64,000 nt of DNA from Hydrangea macrophylla (lineage: Eukaryota; Streptophyta; Magnoliopsida; Cornales; Hydrangeaceae), in the NCBI GenBank assembly GCA_033977485.1, contig CM066988.1, positions 76,977,669 through 77,041,668 of the forward strand, written 5' to 3'. The notes under the pieces are model-generated. The model did no database searches and had not been told where the DNA came from. It saw only the letters and a program-made list of their open reading frames with translations. The position numbers and the translations under genes were made by a program. Positions 44,030 to 55,479 of the stretch are shown here, piece by piece (position 1 is the stretch's first letter; each line of letters opens with the position of its first letter).

Positions 44030-45060
44030 CCTAGGTCTACCTCTCTACTCTCCATCCTTATCAACATTTGGGGCCTGATCTAGTGGTGCCTGTGTATATG
44101 GTGCAACTTGGGACAACTACAAGGAATCTGGCTCTGATGCTGCCAGTGTCTCTATGGCAGGCTGGGACGACTGCTCATATCTCACATCTGGTGCTAGATG
44201 TGTATTAGAATCAATAATCTGGAACTCCAGTTCCTGACTCACACCTGGTGCCGGCGTCCTAATATCTATAGCAACTTGGGTCTGAATCGAAGGACTCACG
44301 TCTACTACTGTTGTCTTAATATCTACAGCAACCTAGGACGGCTGTGAGGGACTCACTCTACTACAGTCTGTGTAGCAAAAATAACATGCTTTCCATAATG
44401 TCTCCACGTTGGACCTCTCCCATGCCCTCTCCCACGACCTTCTACTCCACCAACAGTAATCTATGTCACCTCTCCCATATCTGCATCATGTGCTATATGG
44501 GTCGGCGTGGTTAGTGGTATGGTGGTGGTGGTGGTGGTGGTGGCGGTGGTGGTAGGCGAGTCAACATGAACCTGGGTGGCTAGTGGGGCCATGGATTGTA
44601 TGGTGGTAATGGTGGTGGTATATATAGGGTGGGTCGCTAGTAGGGCCACAGGTCGTATGGTGGTGGTAGCAGTGGTATATGTGAAGGGGTGGCTAGTAGG
44701 GTAACCGATAGTATAGTGGTGGTGGTAGATGGAGGGGGTGCTATCGTACCAAGCAGATCATATATCCCATCCATAGGAATATCCTCAAAATGATGTAAAA
44801 GGTCTAATCCCTTCAAATGTAAAAGGTCATCAAATACATGGTCGGGGACTGGGACTATCCCATTAGTGCTAGGGGCGTCAGATGATGGGCAACTGATGGA
44901 GACATCGACGAATGTATCTTCTGTAGTACCTTAGCACATGATATCATAATCCCCTAAAGAGTACTATAGTGATCACACTCATGAACACTATACCGTTGTA
45001 AGCTGGTATGGGCACTCTGATACACCATGCTAATAGCGCGAACCTGAAAGGATATAAATT
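44030..45060 (-). other. Low-complexity 3' part of the mobile-domain pseudogene region
   Basis: Minus-strand reading gives short Thr/Pro/His-rich stretches with many stops, and the plus strand carries a GGT-rich tract (about 44,517-44,556) and repeated GGTCGTATGGTGGTGGT units at 44,590-44,740. The region follows the mobile-domain exons and may be the decayed variable C-terminus common in MAIN-like proteins, but this is inferred from position only. Confidence 0.4.
44517..44556 (+). repeat. (GGT)n microsatellite
   Basis: TGGTGG repeats are interrupted once by GGC. Confidence 0.9.
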
Positions 45061-45129
45061 TAAGACAAGCAATACGTGGTTGGTCTAAAGAAGTAATAAA
45101 ATATAAACAATTCAGTTTATTTATATACG

Positions 45130-46760
45130 TACCAATAGCTCAATGGTAGATCCTCCTCCATGGAAACTGGTCTGTGCTTGCTCTATATGTCCGACCTATA
45201 AAATTATTATCTGGTGATACCACTACATGTAAGGATCGGTGGACTCCATGCGCAAGTCTACTATATCACCCCCGATAATAGAAGTCCTCTAAGATGCCTA
45301 CCTCTCAATATACTCCCAGTATAACATAGTCCAATCCTGCGATGCCCGATCGCATCGATCAATACCATGTAGGCGTTGTGATGTGTCAACCAGCTCTAGG
45401 ACTGTCTGTCAGATTCGAAACTGTCGAATGACCCTATCAGGTATGTGTCACTCAATAGTGTCTACACAAATCAAAGGCGTGCGAGCCCTCCATATCTCCT
45501 GTCCCACCTAGTACGCATCATGCAACACGTAACCATGCGACTCCACTAAGTATGGTTGCCACACAAAATGACCTTCATCTAACTGGTCTAGCTGATCTCT
45601 GTGTATCCGACGCACGTGAGTGCTGATAACTCGCAGCTCCAAAGGAACTGTCCACCTAAGCAAATGAGCAATAATAAAATGTTATACTACTCTACAGATC
45701 ATATATTTTAAACATAATTGAATGGAACACCAACTAATACTTGTACCCACGCAACCATTAAACCCAATGGGGAGACCCGAATGGGCCTGAAGTGGCAGAA
45801 AACCAGTGGGAGGAATGCTGGACAAGCTTGGCCTAATTGACGATATACGCTCCCAAGTCCACATCTGTAACAAGAAGATTTATAAATTATATGTACTCTT
45901 TATAAATACGGTTTACTTATTGAGATATTAAATCATACTTGTAATAACATAACTGGGTCACAAATGTCGCACACATGCATACGGGAGGACTGACATAAGC
46001 ATTGATACAACCACGCTAATATGGCTGACCCCCAGCTCATACAGCAATATGCGTCCAAATCCCATAGCAATAGAAGGTTCATCAACTTACCCTTGTTATC
46101 CGATGTATTAGATAACAAAAGGCCTCCAAGCACCCACAAAATGGTAGCACGGGCATACTGCTCAAGTGTCTAGACTGGCAAGTCACCTGCCAGCGTAGCC
46201 TCTAAACGCTCGACTATCCAGGCGAGGTATATCCTACCGCCATCTATCCTCTCAGGGGTGGTGTTGCCCCCAATAGCTCCAAGAAGAATGCCAACCACTC
46301 TGTCACAATATATGACTCAACCTTGTATGTCACTGGGTCTCCATCCACAAACAGACCACACAACACAGCGACGCCCTCAAGTATGACTGTTGCCTCACCT
46401 ACCTGTAGGTGGAAGTTTTGGGTCTCGTGATTCCACCTCTCAAGTACTGCACTGATTATGGCATGGTCGCATCGAATCCAGCCCACTCAGAAAACTCCAT
46501 AGAATCCAGCTTACATTAAATAAGGCATTAGTCATGAAACGACACCCTACTTCCATAGCCTATAATTAGACTTGCATACTGTAACGGACTCGTTGTAGTC
46601 CTACAATCGCATAAATTATGTTTAGATTTATGAAATTAATATATTTGTACAAAATAAAATATATATATTTACATACCATGGGATGGGCCCATATATCCTG
46701 CGATATGTGGGTCGACTAAAAGTGAGGACAGATGGGTCTGTAGGAACTCGCTACGGACAT
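45130..46760 (-). pseudogene. Plant mobile domain (MAIN-like) gene, broken
   Basis: At least four exon-like blocks read leftwards: DPSVLTF (about 46,725); AVLERWNHETQNFHLQVGEATVILEGVAVLCGL with FVDGDPVTY (46,244-46,486); SWGSAILAWLYQCLCQSSR (45,933-46,139); LLQLWTWERI-like (about 45,830-45,870); then VISTHVRRIHRDQLDQL, HFVWQPYLVES, EIWRARTPLICVDTIE and MHIPDRVIRQF-type sequence (45,150-45,655). This is the order in the plant mobile domain of MAIL1/MAIN proteins and of transposon-encoded relatives. Stops interrupt DAY/VGQEIW, TIE/HIPDRV and RI/QTVLEL, so it is a pseudogene. Mobile domains are known both in host silencing-related proteins and in MULE-like transposons; the neighbouring MULE transposase favours the latter. 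Confidence 0.82.
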
Positions 46761-47002
46761 GTCATCTAAACTGCACTGATCATACATAGAACAATTAACT
46801 ATTAATCAAATTATACTATTATCTTTCATTTCAAATTTAACCATTGTAAATATAGCGGTTGCAAATATAGATGTTGGAAGAAAATAATCGTTGTGGTGTA
46901 TATGTGTATAAATATATGTGGATAGTTCCTTTTATATTTATATGTTTGTAGTTTAAGCTCATATGCATACTTATTTAGTTATGAAATCTCTACAAATGCT
47001 CA
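46761..47002 (+). other. AT-rich spacer, nothing seen
   Basis: No coding motif, repeat or RNA gene was recognised. Confidence 0.5.
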
Positions 47003-47374
47003 TTGATGAAAAATGGAACAAAATCATTACCACATACGACAGTTAAAAAGTTCATTTATCTCCACATATATATCCACCAAGACAAGGTTGGGAGTATTAG
47101 CTTCGACACTGGATCACAAACAATGAAGAATGCACGCAAACATGGAAAGTCATTGGATAAAACTTATTCAGGTGAGTTTTGGAAGATTGTACTAAATAGC
47201 TTGTTTGCAGCAATATTGAAGGATCCAAATTTGATGCAATAAATGAATTTCTTCCTTTTGTGAATTGTGTAAATGAAAGGAAAATGAAAATGAAAATGAA
47301 AGGGGTTGATGATAGCAATACCGGTGACAGAGCATTGCCTAATTTGGTTGATGATGATTTAGATTTTGAGTAAA
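47003..47374 (+). other. Unrecognised ORF pair
   Basis: A 79-codon frame (47,003-47,242) overlaps a second frame running from about 47,225 to a TAA at 47,372-47,374. The second begins DAINEFLPFVNCVNERK and ends in an acidic NLVDDDLDFE. It may be one frameshifted exon. I do not recognise the family; it could be part of a decayed transposon. Confidence 0.3.
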
Positions 47375-47514
47375 TCTTTTTTGTGTACTTCTGTTAACTC
47401 TGTGTGTGTTCATACTAATGTCATGTCATTAGGGCTTGTTGTTTGGCTATCGTTTTATTGCAAATCTCTCTATGAAAACTGCTCAAACTCCTTATATAAC
47501 TTCTTAGTAAACAA

Positions 47515-47645
47515 ACTCCTTATATAACCATTACAATCTTCGTAGATAACTAGTACAAACTTCTTAGATAACTAATACATGTACAATCTTCTTAGATAAC
47601 TAGTACAAACTTCGTAGATAACTACTACAAACATCTTAGTAAACA
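47515..47645 (+). repeat. Short tandem repeats, CTTMGTAGATAACTAGTACAAA type
   Basis: About five degenerate units contain TTCTTAGATAACTAGTACAAA or TTCGTAGATAACTACTACAAA. Confidence 0.75.
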
Positions 47646-47939
47646 ACAATTGTGCATTCAACGCTTCAACCTTTAAAGAATTTCCTCTGTGTTATTCCTC
47701 ACTTCATTTCCAGATGAGTTAGCAACATTTGATGAGCCCATATCACTTTTATTTGTCGAGACATTGACCGATGGCAGTTGAAAGATATAACATCTATGCT
47801 AGCGGTAATGTACACGGTGACTCAACGATGTTGCAGTACTGTCATAGCTTTTCTACATATATTATTCATGAAAAAAATTTCATAAGATACATATGATCAT
47901 AACAATTAAAATGAAAATGATAAGAGGTGTTGTTTCTAA

Positions 47940-48245
47940 CCTTAGCACACCATTCATACCAAGTCTGGTCCAGAACTTCTTGCTAGCTTTCTTCAGTAAA
48001 AAGAACACCTCTCATTGTTAACAGCTATTGAAGGAGTTTATGTCCCTTCTGCCAGCTCTAAACCTGAGTTGCAATGACATCAGCTGGCAGATCACATCCA
48101 GGGATTGTCTCAGCAAAGATGGTTTACAAAGCTTCAAAAGTAACATGTTGAAAATTCCCATGTTCATGTTTCCATTCTGGAGTAGCAAAAGCCATGAGTG
48201 CTTCTAGTAGAACACCCTTGTCTTTAATACTCAATATCCTTTTTT
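47940..48245 (-). pseudogene. Myb/SANT-like DNA-binding domain remnant
   Basis: Minus-strand reading gives KDKGVLLEALMAFATPEWK, NFQHVTFEAL, TIFAETIPGC, DVIATQV, SWQKGHKLLQ and, after further stops, VLDQTWYEWCAK. The spacing (L-EAL; NF; a long middle helix; conserved Trp-x-Glu-Trp end) resembles the Myb/SANT-like domain of plant proteins found with PIF/Harbinger transposons and expanded host families. At least four stops (for example EAL/TIF, TQV/SWQ) are consistent with Gln-to-stop C-to-T changes. Assignment is by pattern only. Confidence 0.5.
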
Positions 48246-48983
48246 CAAAAAAAAATATGGGTGGTACGTAGGTGTATACTTGTCTGCCATACTAAAAAAC
48301 AATACAGTGAAGAAGAAGGAGAAGAAGGAATCCCTGGGATATCACATTTAATCTTAAAACCATAGTATATATAGACCATGGAATGCCTGGGATTTTATAT
48401 GCCATGACAACCAAGTCACTGGGATACAATAAGTCATTGCTTTTGACAACCCCAACAGTTGGCACGACAAGTCACTGGGTCTGATGCCTAGCAGTTAACG
48501 CGATAAGTTACTGCTTCTGATAACCCAATAATTGACACGACAAGTGACTGGGTTACGGTTTAACTCCTTTTTCACAACTTAGTTTAACGTGTTTAATATG
48601 ATGTAGTTTAACGTATTTAAATGAACCATTATTTAATATTGTGTTATCACTTTATTAAATTTACTAGTCATTATTTTGACTAACCATAATGTTTGAACAG
48701 GTAGCTTACCACGAACGCACACTAGCCATCGATCATCCGGGATGGTGAGATCTTGGGTGAGCTTTATTGCTGAAGCTCCGAGGCTTTTTACATCTAGGTG
48801 TTGTTCTAGATCATTACCTACTAGGTTACATCAGACATATTAGGTTCTACAGCGCACACATACTGGGTTTTATACAACATGATTGGCATTCTATTGGGCC
48901 TACCGATCGATGGTCGTACAATTATTGGATCTAGACTGAAATAATCGAACTATAATAAGTTAAGTTTGAAACATAACTATAGT
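48246..48983 (+). other. Spacer with GACAAGTSACTGGG repeats
   Basis: At 48,410-48,560 a degenerate unit (TGACAACCC, then GACACGACAAGTCACTGGG) recurs three to four times. The rest holds no recognisable gene. Confidence 0.5.
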
Positions 48984-50374
48984 GTATTATAGCACCCGAG
49001 TATAGGTTTATCGCATTTCCTTTCATTTGTCTTGCATGATAATGTGATGTGATGTGTATTGTGGCACATGTATGAGTGAGTTATAACTCACGAGTCAATT
49101 TGGGTGTCTGTATAAGCGAACCCTCTAAGACATTCTAGAAGGGATGTTTTGATGTTGTGAAGTTTCTCTGAGATTAAGACGTTCATTGTGGAATACCCTA
49201 AATGTTTATGTAAAAATAAATGTTTACGTGTGTATTTTACTATTAGTATTAATGTGAGGTTTAGAATTTATTTTTGACGTTAATTTTTTGTATCCTTGTG
49301 AGGACAAATTAACACACTACATAATTGGTAGGCTAACTAGTGATTTCGTAAAACCATGTGGGATTGCGTTTTAGCAATTAAACGGAATTTAGACAAAAAC
49401 TTTTATGGATTTATAGATTCTCACTTGTGAAGTGATAACTTAGGCGTTTAAGACATTTTGAGAGACAATCGATAGATTAGAGAAACTCGCGGGGAGTTAA
49501 ACACAAATACAGAAAGTATTGCCTATATATAGAAAGAGATGACTTACATATTTTCATAAAGTTTTCTAAACCTAAATCCAAAAGGGGGAAGGAGAGATTT
49601 TAGTTCTTCGACCTTCACAATGACAATCGACGGACTTTTGCCCGTTTGTTTTCTTCTAAATTTCATATTTGAACTCCTCGACATAAGGCTGTCCTTTTGA
49701 TATCCTCTAGGTCTTGTTTGGATAAGTTTTTTCAAAAACTCATTTTTGGGAATTTTCATAAAAAGATGAACTATGTGTTTATGTTCAAGTTTTAAGAAGC
49801 GTTAATCGGAGGTGAGTGATTCAACTATGTGTTTTAGAATGATTTCTTGACATGCATTCATGTTTTGTACAAAAAGCATGTTTTAATTCATAGATATATG
49901 TTGTTAGTTCATATTGGGTGATTATATTGATAAGTAGGCCCAATCGTATGGTGAAATATTTTACTTATGTCGAAAGCATGGTGAAATGTATTTGAGCATG
50001 TTTAGTTGCTATTTGGGTCAAAGGAGTGCGTGTACCAAGCCATTCTAGTGGAGCCATTTTTGGCATGAGGTCATACATTTGAAAAAAAATACTGGTCTTA
50101 CCTAGTCGCATGGACTTATTGGCGAGGAGTCGTGGACTAAGAGTGTGAACCGTGCACGTGAGACTCTGGAGACTAGTATGAATTGTAGTGATGTGAATGC
50201 ATGCATGTTTATCATTCATGTGCATCGTTGATTTATTCACTAAGAGTTAGCTTAAACAAATCGAAATATGTGTGGTTATTCAAATAACCATTTCAGGTGT
50301 AAATGCCGGCGAGGAATCGGGGAGGTGATCATGAGACGGTGGGAATTCACTTAGAAGACGACTCATCACATTTC
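48984..50374 (+). repeat. Tekay-C 5' LTR, segment 1 of 2
   Basis: A TGTATTATAGCACCCG start at 48,984 is proposed by comparison with TGTCACACCCG of Tekay-B and by total length. TATATATA lies at 49,524 and the leader-like GGAGAGATTTTAGT at about 49,590. It ends with ATTTC at 50,370-50,374, the target duplication of Tekay-B. Reading frames at 49,544-49,759 and 49,965-50,240 lack family features. Confidence 0.65.
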
Positions 50375-52441
50375 TATCACATCTGTTCTAGAATTTACCT
50401 GCATTTTAATATGACATTGTGGTATAATATGAAATTATTAATGTTCATTAATAATTGAGATGAGTTGATGTGGGTCAACGGTGAGGTGTCAAGTGGAGAC
50501 ACGAGAATCTGGTAATACATAATGCATTGGCATGATTAAATGACATTTATGTGATTTAAATGGTATTTGACTTTATCTGGTATTTTGATGAATAGCAATT
50601 ATACCTATTTTGTATAAATTCTGGTAACTTTGATATTATTTAGAACATTTTGAATACTGTGGTGAGAACGTGAGTGTTACGTGGTATAAAAGGTAGGTGG
50701 TTTAGAGATTCCACATAAATTAGTTTTTGGATCCTTATTTTGGACCCAAACAGAACTTTGTCGAGAACTTTTATAACTTTTAGTTTTCACTCGTGAAATA
50801 ATAATGTAGACATTTAAGACATTTAAGACATTTCAGAAGATAATTAGAAGTTTTGAAAACTCGTGGGGAGGCTAACATAATTTCCGAAAGTCGTGCCTAT
50901 AAATAGATAAGCTTGGATTTCTTTTTTTCTAAACTTTCTATAAATATCTAAGGAGGAGAGAGAAAAAGGAGATTTTGTGCCACGACCGTTCGTTTGTCAA
51001 TTTTTAGATTTGAACTCCTCAAGGTAAGAGCTTCGATTTGATACCTCTTAGGCCGCGTTTGGCTAACTTTTCTGAAAATCTAATTTCTAGGAATTTGGGA
51101 AAAAGTATAACTTGTAGGAATCGCATATAATATGAGATCTGACATTTATTTGGGCCTATAGTTGATCCTTATAGTTAGGAAGAAATCGCACGAGGTATAA
51201 ATTGTAGATCTATGAAATATATGGAATTTACATGTTTTGAATATCGACTTTGATATTTTGGATCTGGGTGAAATTCATGTGTTAATTAGGCCCGTTAATT
51301 ATACACGTGAAAATGTTAGGAAGTATGTATAACGGTCTATGTAAGCACGTTATATGTCTACTTGGGTCAAAGGGGAGTTTGGTACAATTTCATCTAGGGG
51401 TAAGCTCCTCGAACATTGAGCATTGTGGTATTGAGTGTGGTTGTGTCTGACATGGAGGAAGGCCTAACCAGGACATGGTACCTGGTATGGAGGAAGGTCC
51501 AACTAGTGTACGGATGCGTGGGAGAGGTGTGCCTTCCATGCCATCGGTTCCATTTACTAGATGAATGCGTACCACTCACCCTAGTGACTATTTTGATGTG
51601 TTTTAGATGTTTTAAGAATGGATTGTCATATAAGTATACATTTAGAATTGTACACTCAGAATATAGCTGAGCAGTGGAGATTTACTCCATTATAGGTGAT
51701 AAGAAACGAGGAAAGAAGAAGCATGAGAAGTGAGACCGAGGAATGCCGAGGATACACCACTTGTTCATACTTTTGTTATTACTCTAAACTTAATAAGAAT
51801 TTGGGAATTGTAATATGTTGTAATAGCATTTTGACTTAGAGTAGTACTTGTAACCTGTTGTAAGACCTCAGTATTTATGCTTTAAGTCATGATATTTTGG
51901 TGTTGGAATTGGTTTGGAGACCCCTGGGGTGATTCCTGCAGAATGCTCAGCAAACTGCTAGGATTCAGTCGACTGATCAGTGGTATAGTCGACTGGACCC
52001 CTGTTTTTCAAAGAGACTCTTCCAGTTTTTGAAGGCATCAGTTGACTGAAGGATAAGAATCGGTTGACTGGTTTTTGCACAAAAATATGGCATTTTGTAT
52101 GCATAGTATCCAGTCGACCGGACAAAGCACCAGTCGACTGAGAAATTGAGGCCCCAGTCGATTAAGTCCCCGACACGGTCAACAGGATAGGGCTATTGAA
52201 CTTTTCTTACTTTCTGCTTTTAGCCTCCAATTGAGTAGGTCCCTGCCATAGTCGACTGGACTGCTGATTTTAAAATGGATTTTCTTGGCAATGTTTTCAA
52301 TTGGGAAAAACTTTTTATAACTCTGATTTTAATGATTTTTACTTATGTTTTTTGCTACTATTTATACTTTAAAGGAATTAGATGAGCCTTAGTGGCATGC
52401 CACATGTCCTATTTCTGCACGTAGCGGGATGGGTCATGACA
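50375..52441 (+). repeat. Tekay-B 5' LTR
   Basis: The LTR start reads TATCACATCTG where the 3' LTR has TGTCACACCCG, so the 5' terminal TG has mutated. It ends GGGTCATGACA. TATAAATA lies at 50,898-50,905. The CAGTCGACTG word array lies at about 51,966-52,262. Frames at 51,390-51,670 recur in the 3' LTR but are not protein-like. Confidence 0.92.
51966..52262 (+). repeat. CAGTCGACTG palindrome array in Tekay-B 5' LTR
   Basis: About nine copies of the 10-bp palindrome or one- to two-base variants occur: 51,966, 51,986, 52,039, 52,061, 52,111, 52,131, 52,155, about 52,174 and about 52,248. Spacing is irregular. Most variants differ by C-to-T or G-to-A at the central CpG (CAGTTGACTG). The 3' LTR array is at about 58,786-59,067. 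Confidence 0.9.
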
Positions 52442-52446
52442 GTTAT

Positions 52447-52458
52447 TGGTATCAAAGC
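52447..52458 (+). promoter_or_regulatory. Tekay-B primer-binding site
   Basis: TGGTATCAAAGC follows the LTR after five bases and matches the initiator tRNA-Met type with one change. Confidence 0.85.
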
Positions 52459-52644
52459 TATAGGTAACAATGCTTTGGAAACGTTCGATGACGAGTGGAA
52501 TGTTGAGTGTTTCGACACATATTCTAGATTGCATTCATATATTGTAGAGAAGTTTGATGCATATGTATGTTGTTATGCATATATGATATTGTTATTACTA
52601 TACATGCATAGCATTTATGCATCGAGATCAACAAGATTGTAATC

Positions 52645-53340
52645 ATGAGTGACGGTGACCGAGACGTGTCGCCACATACCCGACGAATGAACGAAATGAG
52701 AGAAATGATTGGCAATATGGGGGATATGATACGGAATATAGCAGAATGATTGCCTCAAACACCTCCATTTGAGTCGATACTGATAGCTGTAGTACATGCA
52801 CCTGAGAACAGGGTATGAGAGCAGTCTTTGATCAGTTTGCGCGAAAGAAACCAACAGAATTTCATAGAACAACTGATATAATGCTGGCGAAGCATTGGGT
52901 TATGGATATGGAGAGAATTTTCTGATCTATTCTGATGTCTGATCGGGAGAAGATTGAGAATTCAGTGATGTACTGCGAGGGGAAGCACAGAATTGGTGGG
53001 TAAATGTTTTGGACCAAGGGACACCGATTACTTTGGAAGGGTTTAATGCAGAGTTCAATCGCTGATTCTTTCTGCGGGTTGCTCATAATGCGAAAAGGAG
53101 AGTTTGATAATCTTAAGCAAGGAGATATGAATGTAACTGAAAATACTTCCAAGTATAATGCATTGCTAAGGTTTGGTAAGGGTTCAATACCGGAGGAAGA
53201 AGATAGAGTAAGAAAGATTATGGAAGGGTTAAGAGAGAATATTCAGTTGAGGGTAGAGATTTATGAGCATTCAACTGTCGCAGCAGTGCAACAAATGGTG
53301 CTTGTAGCCGAAAGTGGAATAGAACGATCAAGGTAGAATC
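52645..53340 (+). pseudogene. Tekay-B gag, broken
   Basis: The ATG at 52,645 (MSDGDRDVSP) runs into a TGA near 52,747. Downstream pieces retain AKHWVMDMERIF (about 52,880-52,920), a QGDMNVTENTSKYNALLRF block, and FGKGSIPEEEDRVRKIMEGL with IQLRVEIYEHSTVAAVQQM (53,160-53,330), matching the C-terminal half of chromovirus gag. Frame changes and stops separate the blocks. Confidence 0.8.
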
Positions 53341-53539
53341 AGCAAGGAAAGCGAGGTTATGAGGGTAGTGACCGGCACCAGGGTGGATCTTGTAAGAGGC
53401 CATTTTCACGAGACTCTGGTTTTAGTTTTAGTGATTCCCGAAGAGTACCTAGTAATATACCATTGTGTCCGCTTTGCAATAGACCACATGTTGGCTGATG
53501 TTTTCTGACTAACGCCTAGAGTAAGACTAGAGGGGGAAC

Positions 53540-54045
53540 TAGTGTAAGTTCTGCATCCTATGCGCAAAATTAAGTGTTTTGATTGTGGTAACTTAGGACA
53601 TCAAGCAAAGGATTATCCGAGGAAGCGTTCTCAACAAGGGGCAAGTTCTATGGCTTCTAGTGGTTCAAAGCCTTGGCAGACAAATGAGAGGAGACCAAAA
53701 ATAGAACAGTGTGAGGGGAGATCTTTTCAGATGAACCCTAGAGACGTGGCTGCTATTGATATAGTGGTCTCAGGTATAATGCTTGTATGTTCGCACTTTG
53801 CACGTATACTAGTTGATTCGGGATCTACACATTCGTTTGTATCGCATAATTTTGTTAACCATTTGAATGTTAAGTCCATGCTGCTAGGATATGATTTATC
53901 CATTGCTGTGGCGCTTAGTAAACCACAAATAACGTCTATGATATATAAGGGCTGTGAGATCAAACTAGGTGAAAAGTTGATGACTGTAGACCTTATACCA
54001 ATTATTTTGAACCATTTCAATGTGATACTCGGAATGGATAGTTAA
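53540..54045 (+). pseudogene. Tekay-B nucleocapsid knuckle and protease
   Basis: The knuckle CFDCGNLGHQAKDY has Tyr in place of the last zinc-binding Cys. The protease has LVDSGSTHSFVSHNF, with the catalytic D-S-G triad intact, and FNVILGMDS at the end, where a TAA replaces the normal Trp-Leu continuation. This 161-codon frame is the longest intact coding piece in the element. Confidence 0.85.
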
Positions 54046-54101
54046 CTCTTCACCAGGCTACAATAGTCTATGAATGGAAAGAAGTTAATTTTCGATCATC
54101 G

Positions 54102-55150
54102 ATGTATGGGTACTTTTGCTTTCAAGGGAGTGGAGTTACACCTCCGTCTTACTTGATTTTGGCTATTCAATCCGGGAGATTGTTGAAGAAGGGATGTCAG
54201 GGATTCCTATGTTCAATAATTGATACTTCAGTGATCGAATTGAAAGTAGAAGATATTTTGGTAGTGCGAGAGTATTCAGATGTATTTTCAGATGACTTTC
54301 CAGATGTTCTTATCGAGAGGGAGATTGAGTTTACAATTGAAATAATGCTAGACACAAAACCCCTATCGAAAGCACCGTATAGAATGGCACCAGTGGAATT
54401 AAAAGAACTAAAAATTCAACTACAAGAATTACTTGACAAAGGTTTCATTCGACCTAGCATAACGCAGTGGAGAGCTCTAGTGTTATTTGTAAAGAAGAAA
54501 GATGGTTCAATGAGAATGTGTGTTGATTACAAAGAACTAAACAAGTTGACAATCAAGAACAAGTATCCGTTGTCGAGAATTGATGATATATTTGACCAAC
54601 TTCATGGGGCCAAGTATTTTCCAAGATAGACTTGAGATCGGGCTATCATCAGTTAAAAATGAAGGCCAAAGATGTTGAAAAGACAGCTTTTAGAACGCGC
54701 TACAGACATTATGAGTTCTTAGTCATACCATTTGGAGTTACCAATGCACCAGCTGCATTCATGGATCTTATGAATTGAGTCTTTAAGGACTACTTGGATG
54801 ATTTTGTGATAGTGTTCATCGACGATATTCTTGTCTACTCGCCGAGTGAGATGGAACCCGAGAATCATTTGAGATTGGTACTTCAGAGATTACGGGAAAA
54901 GTAACTGTTTGGTAAATTCAAGAAATGTGAATTTTGGTTGTCTAGCATTACTTTTTTGGGTCATATGATTGACAAGAATGAGGTTTCAGTTGATCCTCAC
55001 AGTTGTATTGAATTGGCAAAGATCGACATTCGTTTCCAAAATCTGAAGTTTCGTAGGATTAGCTGGGAATTTATCACCGATTCATTGATAACTTCTCAAA
55101 GATTTCGCTATCTATGACAAAGTTGATGAGAAAGGGTGTTATTTTTTAAT
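54102..55150 (+). pseudogene. Tekay-B reverse transcriptase
   Basis: The first frame (54,102-54,629) carries [53 protein letters not shown] and [14 protein letters not shown] +1-type shift near 54,615 leads to [40 protein letters not shown] and the catalytic [10 protein letters not shown] (about 54,815-54,845), where both Asp are kept. Stops at MN/VFKD and REK/LFGK interrupt it. Beyond, FLGHMIDKNEVSVDP and the connection region are frameshifted. Confidence 0.88.
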
Positions 55151-55188
55151 GAAGTCAAGAATGTGAAGACAGTTTTCAAGAGTTGAAG

Positions 55189-55475
55189 TCATGATTGACG
55201 AGAGCACCTATTTTGACCATACCATCTAGAATCGAAGGATTTCTGATCTATAGTGATGCGTCGCATCAAGGCTTGGGGTGTGTGCTTATGCAAGGGGGCA
55301 TGGTGATTGCCTATGCGTCTAGACAGTTGGAGACACATGAGATAAACTATTCGACTCACGATCTTGAATTGGCTATCGTAATTTATGCCTTGAAGATTTG
55401 GAGACACTACTTGTACGGAAAGAAGTGTGAGATTTTCACAGATCACAAGAGTTTGAAGTACATATTCACGTAACG
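55189..55475 (+). pseudogene. Tekay-B RNase H domain
   Basis: [57 protein letters not shown] and [12 protein letters not shown] are all in one 92-codon frame with catalytic Asp, Glu and Asp present, followed by a TAA where the normal protein continues. The domain itself is uninterrupted. Confidence 0.88.
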
Positions 55476-55479
55476 AGAT

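Noticed and set aside
51390..51670. Overlapping frames on three reading frames in Tekay-B LTRs (also 58,125-58,473)
   Set aside because: The shared sequence is LTR repeat, with several frames open at once through composition. No domain seen.
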